A stretch of 64,000 nucleotides of DNA, from assembly GCF_001952935.1 (NCBI RefSeq), contig NZ_CP018319.1, positions 5,476,001-5,540,000 of the forward strand, in the 5' to 3' direction. This DNA comes from Pseudomonas frederiksbergensis (GTDB taxonomy: Bacteria; Pseudomonadota; Gammaproteobacteria; Pseudomonadales; Pseudomonadaceae). Every line of letters begins with the position of its first letter. Position 1 is the stretch's first letter. The translations under genes were made by a program, and so were the position numbers. Below are positions 45,292 to 53,825 of this stretch, piece after piece. The notes under the pieces were generated by a model. It saw only the letters and a list, made by a program, of their open reading frames with translations. It was not told the origin of the DNA and searched no databases.

Positions 45292-46056
45292 TTAGGTTCG
45301 AACGGCAGAAATGAAGCTTTGGGTGCGCGGGTTTTGCGGACTTATTAGTATTTCTTCGGGGCTTCCAGCCTCCACGATCTGCCCGCCGTCCATGAACACC
45401 ATGCGGTTGGAAACTTCGCGAGCGAAGCCCAGTTCATGGGTGACGACGATCATGGTCATGCCGGTCTGCGCCAGATCGCGCATCACCGACAGCACCTCAC
45501 CGACCAGTTCCGGGTCGAGTGCCGAAGTGGGTTCATCGAACAGCATCAGCTTGGGCCGCATGGCCAGTGCACGGGCTATGGCGACGCGTTGTTGCTGGCC
45601 ACCCGAGAGTTCGATCGGGTAGCTGTTGCGCTTGTCGGCCAGGCCGACGCGAGCGAGCAATTCCACGGCTTCTTCGTGCGCCTCCTTGGGCGAACGCTTG
45701 AGCACCTGGCATGGCCCTTCGATGATGTTTTGCAGCACGGTCATGTGCGGAAACAGGTTGAAACGCTGGAACACCATGCCGGTGGCCAGGCGTTGACGGG
45801 CGATCTGCGACTCGTTGAGTTCGTGCAGCTTATTGCCGACGATGCGGTAACCCACCAGTTCGCCATCGACCCAGAGGCCGCCCTTGTCGATTTTTTCCAG
45901 CTGGTTGATGCAGCGCAGCAAGGTGCTTTTGCCGGAGCCGGACGGGCCGATGATGCACAGCACTTCGCCTTGCTCGACTTCGATGTTGACGTCCTTGAGC
46001 GCGTGGAAATGGTCGTAGTATTTGTTCAGGCTCACGGCCTTGACGATGCTTCTCAT
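45292..46056 (-). CDS. Polar amino-acid ABC transporter ATP-binding protein
   Basis: 254 residues. Walker A GPSGSGKSTLL, Q-loop VFQRFNLFPHM, signature LSGGQQQRVAIARALA, Walker B LMLFDEPTSALDPELVGE and H-loop VVTHELGFA are complete. ATG at 46056 follows GAGGAG; the 22 codons upstream overlap the permease gene and are rejected. The gene starts 10 bases after the permease stop. Confidence 0.94.
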   Translation of the reverse strand: MRSIVKAVSLNKYYDHFHALKDVNIEVEQGEVLCIIGPSGSGKSTLLRCINQLEKIDKGGLWVDGELVGYRIVGNKLHELNESQIARQRLATGMVFQRFNLFPHMTVLQNIIEGPCQVLKRSPKEAHEEAVELLARVGLADKRNSYPIELSGGQQQRVAIARALAMRPKLMLFDEPTSALDPELVGEVLSVMRDLAQTGMTMIVVTHELGFAREVSNRMVFMDGGQIVEAGSPEEILISPQNPRTQSFISAVRT

Positions 46057-46066
46057 GTGGGGCTCC

Positions 46067-46945
46067 TCAAGAACGCTTGCCGGCGCCGCGAGCGAAACGA
46101 CGCTCCAGACGACTTTGACCAAAGGACAGGACGGTGACGGTGGCCAGGTACCAGATACCGGCGACGATCAGCAGCTCCATCACGCGGGCGTTGGCGTAGT
46201 AGATGTTCTGGGCGTTGTAGAGCAGTTCCGAGTACTGGATGACGCTCGCCAGCGAGGTCATCTTCACCATGCCGATGAACTCGTTACCGACCGGCGGAAT
46301 GATCACCCGCATGGCTTGCGGCAGGATGATCCGGCGCAGCGCTTGCAGGCGCGGCATGCCGATCGACTTGGCGGCTTCGTACTGGCCGGTGTCCACCGAC
46401 AGCAGGCCGGCACGTACCACTTCGGCGGTGTAGGCGCCCTGGTTGATGCTCAAGCCGAGGAGGGCTGCCACGAACGGGGTCATCAGGCTCACGGTGTCCA
46501 TTTCGAACAGGCCGGGGATGCCGATGGTGGGGAAGATCAGCGCCAGGTTGAACCACAACAGCAGTTGCAGGATCAGCGGCGTGCCGCGAAACAGCCAGGT
46601 GTAGGTCACCGCCACGTAGCGCAGGATCGGGTTGGCCGACATGCGCATGATCGCGGTGATCACCCCGAAAACGATGCCCAGCGCCATGGCCAGCACCGCC
46701 ATGACGATGGTGTTGAGCAAGCCCCACATGATCGCCTGGGAAGTGAGGAACTGGCCGATGTAAGACCACTCGATCTTGCCTTCGGCGAAAGCTCGTACCA
46801 GGCCGATAATCGCAATGACGATCACGGTGGCGAAGAAAATCCGCCCGTAATAACGCCGTGGCACATGATGGTACTGGGTGATATCGAACTGGTTTTCCGC
46901 CAGTTTGCGCTCCGACTGGAGTCGTTCTGCCTGAGTCTGGCTCAT
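46067..46945 (-). CDS. Polar amino-acid ABC transporter permease
   Basis: 292 residues, GlnP/HisM type, with an N-terminal cytoplasmic extension of about 35 residues and five spans. Signature: QAIMWGLLNTIVMAVLAMAL, WLFRGTPLILQLLLWFNLAL and the EAA loop GQYEAAKSIGMPRLQALRRI. A single permease gene means it likely works as a homodimer. ATG at 46945 has GGAGAA upstream; the in-frame extension to 47026 falls in a REP doublet. Confidence 0.92.
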   Translation of the reverse strand: MSQTQAERLQSERKLAENQFDITQYHHVPRRYYGRIFFATVIVIAIIGLVRAFAEGKIEWSYIGQFLTSQAIMWGLLNTIVMAVLAMALGIVFGVITAIMRMSANPILRYVAVTYTWLFRGTPLILQLLLWFNLALIFPTIGIPGLFEMDTVSLMTPFVAALLGLSINQGAYTAEVVRAGLLSVDTGQYEAAKSIGMPRLQALRRIILPQAMRVIIPPVGNEFIGMVKMTSLASVIQYSELLYNAQNIYYANARVMELLIVAGIWYLATVTVLSFGQSRLERRFARGAGKRS

Positions 46946-46989
46946 GTTGTTTCTCCGTACGCTTGGTAATTCAGGCCAACCACAATCCC

Positions 46990-47080
46990 TGTGGGAGCGG
47001 GCTTGCTCGCGAATGCGGTGTGTCATTCAACATAAATGGCGACTGACACGACCCCTTCGCGAGCAAGCCCGCTCCCACAG
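46990..47080. repeat. REP doublet 5
   Basis: TGTGGGAGCGGGCTTGCTCG and its inverse around about 45 bases, between the lyase and permease genes of one cluster. It could form a large hairpin in the transcript and alter relative expression. Confidence 0.9.
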
Positions 47081-47095
47081 GTTTTGTGTTCTGCT

Positions 47096-48523
47096 TCAGA
47101 GGCGGAAACCTTGATAGTTTTCGGTCCACGCTTGCTGCGCAGCCAAGGCCGTTTTCAGTCGACCGATCTGCTCGCGCACCTGTTGCGGCGCGGTGCCGCC
47201 CCAGCCACTGCGGGCGGCGATGGCGGCTTCGAGGGTCAGGCTCTCGCGCACTTCCGCAGTCAGGCGCGGGTCAATCTCGGCCAACAGCGCCGGGGAGGCT
47301 TCCCACAATTCGATGTCGTGTTTCTCACAGGCCTGAACCAGCGCACCGGTGATTTCGTGGGCTTCCTTGAACGGCACGCCGCGCATGGCCAGCCAGTCGG
47401 CGACTTCGGTGGCGAGGGTGAAACCCAGTGGCGCCTGACGCCGCAGTTCTTCGACGTTGACCTCCATGGTTGCGACCATCCCGGCCATGGCGGGCAGCAC
47501 CAGCAACAGGGTGTCGACGCTGTCGAGCACGCCGTTTTTGTCTTCGCTCAAGTCGCGGTTGTACGACAGCGGCAGGGATTTGAGGGTGGAGAGCAGGCCG
47601 GTCAGGTTGCCGATCAGGCGACCCGCCTTGCCCCGGGCCAGTTCAGCGATGTCCGGGTTCTTCTTCTGCGGCATGATCGAGCTGCCGGTGGCGTAGGCAT
47701 CGTCCAGCACGACCCAGCGAAATTGCCGCGACGACCACAGGCAGAACTCTTCGGCGAGGCGCGAGATGTTGATCCCGAGCATGCTGGCAATGAACAGGAA
47801 CTCGGCAACGTGATCGCGGCTGGCTACGGCATCGATGGAGTTTTCACACACGCCGCTGTAGCCCATTTCCTTGGCCGACTGCTGCGGCAGACGGGCGATG
47901 GCGGAACCGGCCATGGCCGCCGCGCCGAGTGGCGACAGCGAAGTGCGTACGTCCCAGTCCACCAGGCGTTGCACGTCACGCAACATCGATTGGGCGTGGG
48001 CCAGCAAGTGGTGAGCGAACACGATCGGCTGGGCTTGCTGCAGGTGAGTGAACCCTGGGCAGATGCTTTCGATGTGCTGCTCGGCCTGATCCACCAGGGC
48101 TTGTTGCAGGGCCAGGACTTCAACGGCCAGGGTGCGGACGTGATCACGCAGGAACAGGCGCAGGTCGTTGGCGGTCTGGTCGTTGCGTGAACGGCCGGCG
48201 CGCAGCTTGCCGCCCAGCGCGCCGAGGCGTTCGGTCAGCAGGCGTTCGATGAAGGTGTGGACGTCTTCGTCATCCAGGGTCGGCGCGATGCTGCCGGCGC
48301 GGAAGTCATCACCGATGCGCTCCAGAGCGTCGAGCATGGTCTGGGTTTCTTGTTCGCTCAGCAGCCCGGCGCGCTGCAATTCACGGGCATGCGCCTTGGA
48401 ACCGGCGAGGTCGTACGGGGTGAGGCGAAAGTAGCGCTCGGGGCAACGGGACAAGGCCGCCAGGGCTTCGGACGGACCGCTTTTGAAGCGGGCACCCCAG
48501 AGACGGTCGGTGGTTTGAGACAT
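47096..48523 (-). CDS. Argininosuccinate-lyase-family C-N lyase (probably not a biosynthetic ArgH)
   Basis: 475 residues of the aspartase/fumarase superfamily, ASL branch. Catalytic blocks are intact: GRSRNDQ (residues 110-116), PGFTHLQQAQP (His160) and the mobile signature loop TGSSIMPQKKNPD (Ser281, Ser282). The parts that recognise the arginine half differ from E. coli ArgH. The N-terminal Ser and Asp of NDSLRFDYRL correspond to Cys27 and Tyr31, and the Gln of NKDMQEDK is Ser326. So it should cleave an N-substituted aspartate to fumarate plus an amine, but perhaps not argininosuccinate. It is the first gene of a catabolic-looking cluster with an ABC importer, and a CA motif overlaps its start. 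GAGGA lies nine bases before the ATG. Confidence 0.85.
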   Translation of the reverse strand: MSQTTDRLWGARFKSGPSEALAALSRCPERYFRLTPYDLAGSKAHARELQRAGLLSEQETQTMLDALERIGDDFRAGSIAPTLDDEDVHTFIERLLTERLGALGGKLRAGRSRNDQTANDLRLFLRDHVRTLAVEVLALQQALVDQAEQHIESICPGFTHLQQAQPIVFAHHLLAHAQSMLRDVQRLVDWDVRTSLSPLGAAAMAGSAIARLPQQSAKEMGYSGVCENSIDAVASRDHVAEFLFIASMLGINISRLAEEFCLWSSRQFRWVVLDDAYATGSSIMPQKKNPDIAELARGKAGRLIGNLTGLLSTLKSLPLSYNRDLSEDKNGVLDSVDTLLLVLPAMAGMVATMEVNVEELRRQAPLGFTLATEVADWLAMRGVPFKEAHEITGALVQACEKHDIELWEASPALLAEIDPRLTAEVRESLTLEAAIAARSGWGGTAPQQVREQIGRLKTALAAQQAWTENYQGFRL

Positions 48524-48530
48524 TGTTGTT
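48523..48530 (-). promoter_or_regulatory. Candidate Hfq/Crc (CA) motif at the lyase start
   Basis: AACAACAA on the minus strand, a perfect AANAANAA, lies between GAGGA and the ATG and shares its last A with the start codon. This placement is ideal for Hfq/Crc repression and suggests a catabolic role for the cluster. Confidence 0.6.
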
Positions 48531-48830
48531 TTCCTCGTCGGTAAAGCGAACTGAAATCGGGGTGCCGGGCCTGAAACACTCGCCGCAAATCAATTGGGCG
48601 TGGTTTGGCCTAAACATTATTCAAGGGCAGGGGGAAAGCGCAGTTGCATCGTTACGAGAGCTGATCGTAGTGTCAGCTTTTAATAGTTCGAAATCAGTGA
48701 GTTGGCACTGATGTGCGGGATTTATTAGCGGTTGCCAAGCCTGGTTTTCTGTGGTCATTATTATTTACCAGCACTATTTTTGTTGTTGGACACAGGTTGT
48801 TGAATAGGGCGCCAGAGGTAAATAGGCATT
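48531..48830. other. Divergent promoter region of the lyase cluster and its LysR gene
   Basis: About 300 bases, AT-richer than the genes. LysR-type sites (T-N11-A) are expected here, but I cannot pick one with confidence. A TGGCAC at 48703 lacks correct sigma-54 spacing. Confidence 0.55.
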
Positions 48831-49796
48831 ATGGAAACCCCACTTTCCAATTCCGGAAACCCGCCGCTGAAAACGGGTCATCGGGCACCGCTGACCCTCA
48901 GCGGTCTGGACTTCAAACTGCTCAAAGTATTCAAGGCAGTGGTCGAAGCCGGCGGCTTCAGTGCCGCCCAGAACGAGCTGAATGTGGGTCTGGCAGCCAT
49001 CAGCAAACAGATCTCCGACCTGGAGATCCGCATCGGCATGCGCCTGTGTACCCGTGGCCGCGAAGGTTTTCACCTGACCGAAGAGGGTCGCCTGGTGTAT
49101 CAGGCGTCCATTGATTTATTTGCCTCGGTCGATAACTTTCGTGATCGCCTTAGTTCAGCGCAAAATGAACTGATCGGTGACCTTGGTGTGGGGGTTATTG
49201 ACAATACGATTTCCGATGTTAATTCGCCGTTAGTTGCTGCGCTTAGAACAATTAATGAAACATCGCCGAAAGTAAGATTTCAACTTCAAGCCTCGCAGCT
49301 GGATGAAGTGGAAAGAGGTGTTGTAGAGGGACGGTTAGTGGCGGGGATCGTGCCGGTTTATCAGAAGCGTGAAGAGTTTGATTACTACCCGCTTTATGAA
49401 GAACGCTCCGAAGTTTATTGCGCTGTCGGTCATCCGTTATTCACGGTGCCGGACGCAGAAATCGGCAGTCATGTGCTCAAGGATTACGAGTGCATCAACC
49501 ACCGCTATGCGATTCATCGCGACAAACTGAATTTTGCCCACTACGACAGCTTTTCCGCCTCGGCCAGCCAGGTCGAAGCGGTGGCATTGCTGATCAAGAC
49601 CGGGCGTTTCGTGGGTTTTCTGCCACAGCATTACGCCGCGTCGATGGTGGCGCAGGGACAGTTCCGGGCTGTGCGCCCGGACCTGATCAACATCAGCACC
49701 CCGTTCAATCTGATCCTTCGTCACAACACGGTGCGCAGTCCGCTGGTCAAGGCGTTTGCCCTGGCGTTGGGGGTCGATTTGAAGGCGCCGCTCTGA
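48831..49796 (+). CDS. LysR-family transcriptional regulator
   Basis: 321 residues. After a proline-rich N terminus the helix-turn-helix reads DFKLLKVFKAVVEAGGFSAA then QNELNVGLAAISKQISDLEI and RIGMRLCTRGREGFHLTEEG. The C-terminal periplasmic-binding-protein-like domain follows (VVEGRLVAGIVPVYQKREEF, HVLKDYECINHRYAIHRDKL). Divergent placement next to the lyase gene makes it the likely local activator, with a pathway metabolite as coinducer. The middle of the gene (49190-49330) is notably AT-richer in codon use than its neighbours. Confidence 0.92.
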   Translation: METPLSNSGNPPLKTGHRAPLTLSGLDFKLLKVFKAVVEAGGFSAAQNELNVGLAAISKQISDLEIRIGMRLCTRGREGFHLTEEGRLVYQASIDLFASVDNFRDRLSSAQNELIGDLGVGVIDNTISDVNSPLVAALRTINETSPKVRFQLQASQLDEVERGVVEGRLVAGIVPVYQKREEFDYYPLYEERSEVYCAVGHPLFTVPDAEIGSHVLKDYECINHRYAIHRDKLNFAHYDSFSASASQVEAVALLIKTGRFVGFLPQHYAASMVAQGQFRAVRPDLINISTPFNLILRHNTVRSPLVKAFALALGVDLKAPL

Positions 49797-49814
49797 TAGC
49801 GGCTGACATCGTAT

Positions 49815-51194
49815 TCAAGCGACGACCGAAGCAGCGGGCCACTGCTGATGCGGAATCGGCAAGTTACGCGACTCGCCACGGCCCATCGGGAAGTACATGA
49901 AACCGGCGCGGGCCAGGCGATCGGCGTCGTACAGGTTGCGTCCGTCGAAGATCACCGGTGCGTTGAGTCGCTGCTGGATCAGGCTGAAATCCGGGGCCTT
50001 GAACTGCTGCCATTCGGTGCAGATGATCAGCGCGTCAGCGCCGGACAATACCGATTCCGGCGTGCCCATCAGCATCAACCGGGATTCATCGGGATACAGC
50101 TGCTGGGTTTCCTGCATGGCTTCCGGGTCGAACGCGCGGACATTGGCCCCGGCGGCCCACAGCGATTCCAGCAGCACCCGGCTCGGTGCATCGCGCATGT
50201 CGTCGGTGTTCGGTTTGAACGCCAGCCCCCACACGGCGAAGGTCCTGCCACGCAAATCACCCCGGTAGAACGCGTTGATACGCTCGAACAACTTGTGCTT
50301 CTGACGCTGGTTGATTGCTTCCACCGCTTGCAGCAAATCGCTGGAGCAATGCGCCTGTTCGGCGCTGTGGATCAGCGCGCGCATGTCCTTTGGAAAGCAC
50401 GAGCCGCCATAGCCGCAGCCGGGGTAGATGAAGTGGTAACCAATGCGCGAGTCGGCGCCGATGCCCAGGCGCACCGATTCGATGTCGGCGCCCAGGTGTT
50501 CGGCCAGTTCGGCGATCTGGTTGATGAAGCTGATCTTGGTCGCCAGCATGCAGTTGGCGGCGTACTTGGTCAGCTCGGCGCTGCGCAGGTCCATGAACAT
50601 GATCCGGTCATGATTGCGGTTGAAGGGCGCGTAGAGGTCGCGCATCACGTCACGCACTTCATCGCGTTCGCAGCCGATGACGATCCGGTCCGGGCGCCGG
50701 CAATCGGCCACGGCAGAGCCTTCTTTCAGAAACTCCGGGTTGGAGACAATATCGAACTGCAGCAGCCGACCGACCTTGATCAGGCACTTGTCGATGTGTG
50801 CGCGCAAGGTGTCACCCGTGCCCACCGGCACCGTGGATTTTTCCACCAGAATCACCGGCTGTTCACGATGACGCGCCACGGCTTCGCCCACCGCCAGCAC
50901 ATAACGCAGATCCGCCGAGCCATCGTCCCGGGACGGTGTACCAACGGCGATAAACAATACCTGCCCATGCTGCACCGCAAACTGCTCGTCAGTGGTGAAC
51001 TGTAGACGATGGGCTTCCAGGCCTTCGCGCACCAGGCTGGCCAGCCCCGGTTCGAAAATGCTCACGTGGCCTTGTTGCAGCCGTTCGACTTTGCGCTCAT
51101 CAATGTCCATGCAGACCACGTCGTGGCCGACTTCAGCCAGGACAGCCGCTTGCACCAGGCCAACATAACCGCTACCAAATACACTGATTTTCAT
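49815..51194 (-). CDS. ugd: UDP-glucose 6-dehydrogenase
   Basis: Oxidises UDP-glucose to UDP-glucuronate with two NAD, providing uronate for exopolysaccharide or lipid A/LPS modification. It is 459 residues. Rossmann motif ISVFGSGYVGLVQAAVLAEV at the N terminus, ILVEKSTVPVGTGD, SNPEFLKEGSAVADCRRPDR, AELTKYAANCMLATKISFIN and the catalytic Cys in GCGYGGSCFPKDM (near residue 260) are all present. ATG at 51194 is preceded by CAGGAG; the extension to 51431 is non-coding. It stands alone: no sugar transferase or LPS gene adjoins it, and the next gene on the other side is an integrase. Confidence 0.94.
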   Translation of the reverse strand: MKISVFGSGYVGLVQAAVLAEVGHDVVCMDIDERKVERLQQGHVSIFEPGLASLVREGLEAHRLQFTTDEQFAVQHGQVLFIAVGTPSRDDGSADLRYVLAVGEAVARHREQPVILVEKSTVPVGTGDTLRAHIDKCLIKVGRLLQFDIVSNPEFLKEGSAVADCRRPDRIVIGCERDEVRDVMRDLYAPFNRNHDRIMFMDLRSAELTKYAANCMLATKISFINQIAELAEHLGADIESVRLGIGADSRIGYHFIYPGCGYGGSCFPKDMRALIHSAEQAHCSSDLLQAVEAINQRQKHKLFERINAFYRGDLRGRTFAVWGLAFKPNTDDMRDAPSRVLLESLWAAGANVRAFDPEAMQETQQLYPDESRLMLMGTPESVLSGADALIICTEWQQFKAPDFSLIQQRLNAPVIFDGRNLYDADRLARAGFMYFPMGRGESRNLPIPHQQWPAASVVA

Positions 51195-51805
51195 GGGGCA
51201 CTCCTGAGTCCGGATGCGAGAGCAGGGCGAGCGTTGAGGGCGATGACGGTCGACTCGCTGCTGTGCAGCGTCAGGATAGGCGGGGTCATATTTCAATTCG
51301 TCTATCGTGCTGGACAACGCCACGTCCGGAGGTTTCAGACTCCAAGCCACGGCCTCGCGGCGGTATTGAGCGAAACGCAATACTTGCTTTACGACGGCAG
51401 TTTCTTCATTGCCGGTACTGGAACGGGACAACGGGAAAAGCCTGGTTCCTGGACAACTTTCTGGCGTAAGCCATCCTTCAGCGTCAATGCCGAAAGAAAC
51501 GTGATTTCAATGATTTAGCTAACGGCCAGACGCACACTGTATTTGACATTTACAGCCGTGGCCGGCAGGTTGGGAGCCCACCGAGGCTCACTGGATTGAT
51601 TGAAGGTTATGTCTGGTTTTGTGAAAGGGGCATGAGAAAACCGGTGGGTGAACTGCTTACCTGAACGTCATACAGTCACTGTTCAGACTTCTGCCGTTCA
51701 TCGAGTTTTTTAGTGGAAATTCCTACAGAAGTGTTCCGCGTTATATGAAGGATGTTTCAATCCTTAGTTGTTTAATGAACTGTTTTCCACTTAAGGCCGT
51801 TTCGT
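51195..51805. other. Long non-coding stretch between ugd and the recombinase gene
   Basis: 611 bases. The part nearest ugd is GC-rich and is presumably its leader. The part from about 51530 to 51800 is clearly AT-richer (for example around 51700-51790) and contains no open frame with family resemblance. No repeat family of the window occurs here. It may hold the promoters of both divergent genes or an attachment-type sequence. Confidence 0.55.
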
Positions 51806-52744
51806 TTGATTGACTTACCCGCTACCGACTCCATTCCCTCAAAGACCAACCCGCTGACCCTGTACCTGGCACGTCTGGCGCCCTCCAGCCAGTTGACCAT
51901 GCGTTATGTGTTGCAGGACGCCGCTGACCGGTTGGGCTTCGAAGACATGAACGTCGAGGAGATTCCCTGGCACAACCTGCAACCGGAAGATGTCATCGCG
52001 CTGGTCGCCACTTTGCGCACCGACGGCTATGCACCGAACACTTCTTCGCTGTACGTCAATGCAGTGCGCGGGGTGATGAACGAGGCGTGGCGCATGAGCC
52101 TGATCAGTCAGGAGCACTTGCTGAAAATGCGCTCGGTCAAGGGAATTGCCGGCACGCGATTGTCCCAGGGGCGCAACCTCAGGCGCACGCTGATCCAGGA
52201 ACTGATGGCGGTCTGTGCTGCCGATCCACGGCCACAAGGGTTGCGGGATGCGGCGATCATCGGGATTTTGTATGGCTCGGGCATGCGCAAATCGGAATCG
52301 GTGAACCTGGACCTGAACCAGGTCGATTTCGCCGAGCGCAGCCTTCGTGTAACCGCCAAGGGCAACAAGCAACTGATCAAGTACGCACCGGCCTGGGCGT
52401 TCGCCAAACTCAATGACTGGCTGGAACTGCGGCGCTCGCTACTGAAGGAGGGCGAAACGGACGATTCGTTCCTGTTCAATCGCATCCGCCGCGGCAGCCA
52501 CATCACCCGCGAGCGCATCACCAAACATGCGATCTATTACATCGCCCGCCAGCGGGGCGCGCAGGTTGGGGTGAAAATCATGCCGCATGATTTTCGACGT
52601 TCGTTCATTACCCGAGTGATTGAGGAGTACGACTTGTCGATCGCCCAGAAACTCGCCCATCACAGCAACATCCAGACCACGGCCAACTACGATGTGCGCG
52701 ATGACAACGAGCGACGTCGTGCGGTGGACCGGTTCGATCTTTGA
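51806..52744 (+). CDS. Solitary tyrosine recombinase / integrase
   Basis: 312 residues, XerC-like. The N-terminal SAM-like core-binding domain (NPLTLYLARLAPSSQLTMRY, YAPNTSSLYVNAVRGVMNEA) precedes the catalytic domain with Arg in GSGMRKSE, Lys in TAKGNKQLIKY, HxxR as PHDFRRSFITR, His in LAHHSNIQT and the nucleophile Tyr in TTANYDVRDD. All active-site residues are present, so it should be active. The start is TTG at 51806, after AAGG; no ATG fits. No phage, conjugation or cassette genes lie beside it. Its end is 10 bases from the convergent iron-transport ATPase gene. Confidence 0.88.
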   Translation: MIDLPATDSIPSKTNPLTLYLARLAPSSQLTMRYVLQDAADRLGFEDMNVEEIPWHNLQPEDVIALVATLRTDGYAPNTSSLYVNAVRGVMNEAWRMSLISQEHLLKMRSVKGIAGTRLSQGRNLRRTLIQELMAVCAADPRPQGLRDAAIIGILYGSGMRKSESVNLDLNQVDFAERSLRVTAKGNKQLIKYAPAWAFAKLNDWLELRRSLLKEGETDDSFLFNRIRRGSHITRERITKHAIYYIARQRGAQVGVKIMPHDFRRSFITRVIEEYDLSIAQKLAHHSNIQTTANYDVRDDNERRRAVDRFDL

Positions 52745-52754
52745 TGGAAGAGGT

Positions 52755-53825
52755 TCACGTTTCGCTCAGTACGTGGGCATGGCCTATTGTCGAAACGTGA
52801 ACCGCACTGCCGGCGGGTGGTGCATACAGGCCAGAACTTCGCACCATCAATGATCGCCCAGGCTGTTGCCCGGACGCCAAAGCCTCCAGCTCCACTGTCA
52901 ATGTGCAGGTATTGCCGCTGAAATCCCGCTCGGTCACGACGGCGCGACACCCGCCGGCCTTGGACGGGTTGGGCTGGATGCTGACGAGTTGCAATTGTTC
53001 GGGACGCAGCATGATCTGCGCCGATTTATTGGCCCGGTGATTGTTCACCGGTATCCGGCCGAGATCGCAATGGGCCCAGCCGGCTTCGATTCTGGCGGGC
53101 ATGACGATGGCATCCCCGAGAAACAGCGCGGTTTGTTCATCCTCGGGGTAGCGGTAAAGGTCCAGCGGATGGCCCGACTGCACCAGCCGACCGTCACGCA
53201 TCACCGCCAGCTGATCGGCGAACGACAAGGCTTCACTCTGGTCATGGGTGACCAGAATGGTGGTCACGCCGGCGTCGGTCAGCAGCCGGGCGACCATTTT
53301 GCGCATGGCGCCACGAAGCCCGGTGTCGAGGGCCGAAAACGGCTCGTCCAGCAGCATCAAGCGCGGCTGTTGGGCCAACGCCCGCGCCAGTGCGACGCGC
53401 TGTTGCTGGCCGCCGGAGAGCTCGTGGGGCCAACGGTTGGCCATGCTCGCATCCAGCGCCACGCTGTCCATCAACTCGGCGACGCGCTCCTGTTTTGCAC
53501 CGCCCCTGATCGAAAGCCCGAAACCGATGTTCGCGGCCACGGTCATGTGCGGGAACAAGGCGCCGTCCTGCGGAACATAACCGATCAGACGCTCATGCGC
53601 CGGGACTTCGTGGGTGCTGTCGACGAGCGTTTGGCCATTGAGTAAAAGACGCCCCGTGTCCGGGAATTCGAAGCCGGCGATCATCCGCAGCAAAGTGGTT
53701 TTACCTGAGCCGGACGGGCCGACGATGACCGTTCGACTGCCCGTTGGTACCGACAGATTGACGCTCTCCAGCGCTTGATGGGCGCCGTAGGACTTGGAAA
53801 TGGAATGGAGTTCGAGAGCGTTCAT
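52755..53825 (-). CDS. fbpC: Iron(III) ABC transporter ATP-binding protein, FbpC type
   Basis: 356 residues. Walker A GPSGSGKTTLL, Q-loop VPQDGALFPHM, signature LSGGQQQRVALARALAQ, Walker B LMLLDEPFSALD and H-loop LVTHDQSEAL are complete. A C-terminal TOBE-like regulatory domain (PARIEAGWAHCDLGRIPVNN, RPEQLQLVSIQPNPSKAGG) matches the CysA/FbpC group. It energises uptake of ferric iron delivered by the binding protein. The start overlaps the permease stop by four bases, so the transporter is one operon in the order fbpA-fbpB-fbpC. Confidence 0.9.
   Translation of the reverse strand: MNALELHSISKSYGAHQALESVNLSVPTGSRTVIVGPSGSGKTTLLRMIAGFEFPDTGRLLLNGQTLVDSTHEVPAHERLIGYVPQDGALFPHMTVAANIGFGLSIRGGAKQERVAELMDSVALDASMANRWPHELSGGQQQRVALARALAQQPRLMLLDEPFSALDTGLRGAMRKMVARLLTDAGVTTILVTHDQSEALSFADQLAVMRDGRLVQSGHPLDLYRYPEDEQTALFLGDAIVMPARIEAGWAHCDLGRIPVNNHRANKSAQIMLRPEQLQLVSIQPNPSKAGGCRAVVTERDFSGNTCTLTVELEALASGQQPGRSLMVRSSGLYAPPAGSAVHVSTIGHAHVLSET

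Noticed and set aside
48703..48717. TGGCAC followed by GTGC upstream of the lyase and LysR genes, a possible sigma-54 promoter
   Set aside because: The distance between GG and GC is nine bases, one short of the required ten.
51806..52744. Integron integrase or phage integrase with its element
   Set aside because: No attC-like sites, cassettes, tRNA or phage genes are adjacent. It is called only as a solitary recombinase.
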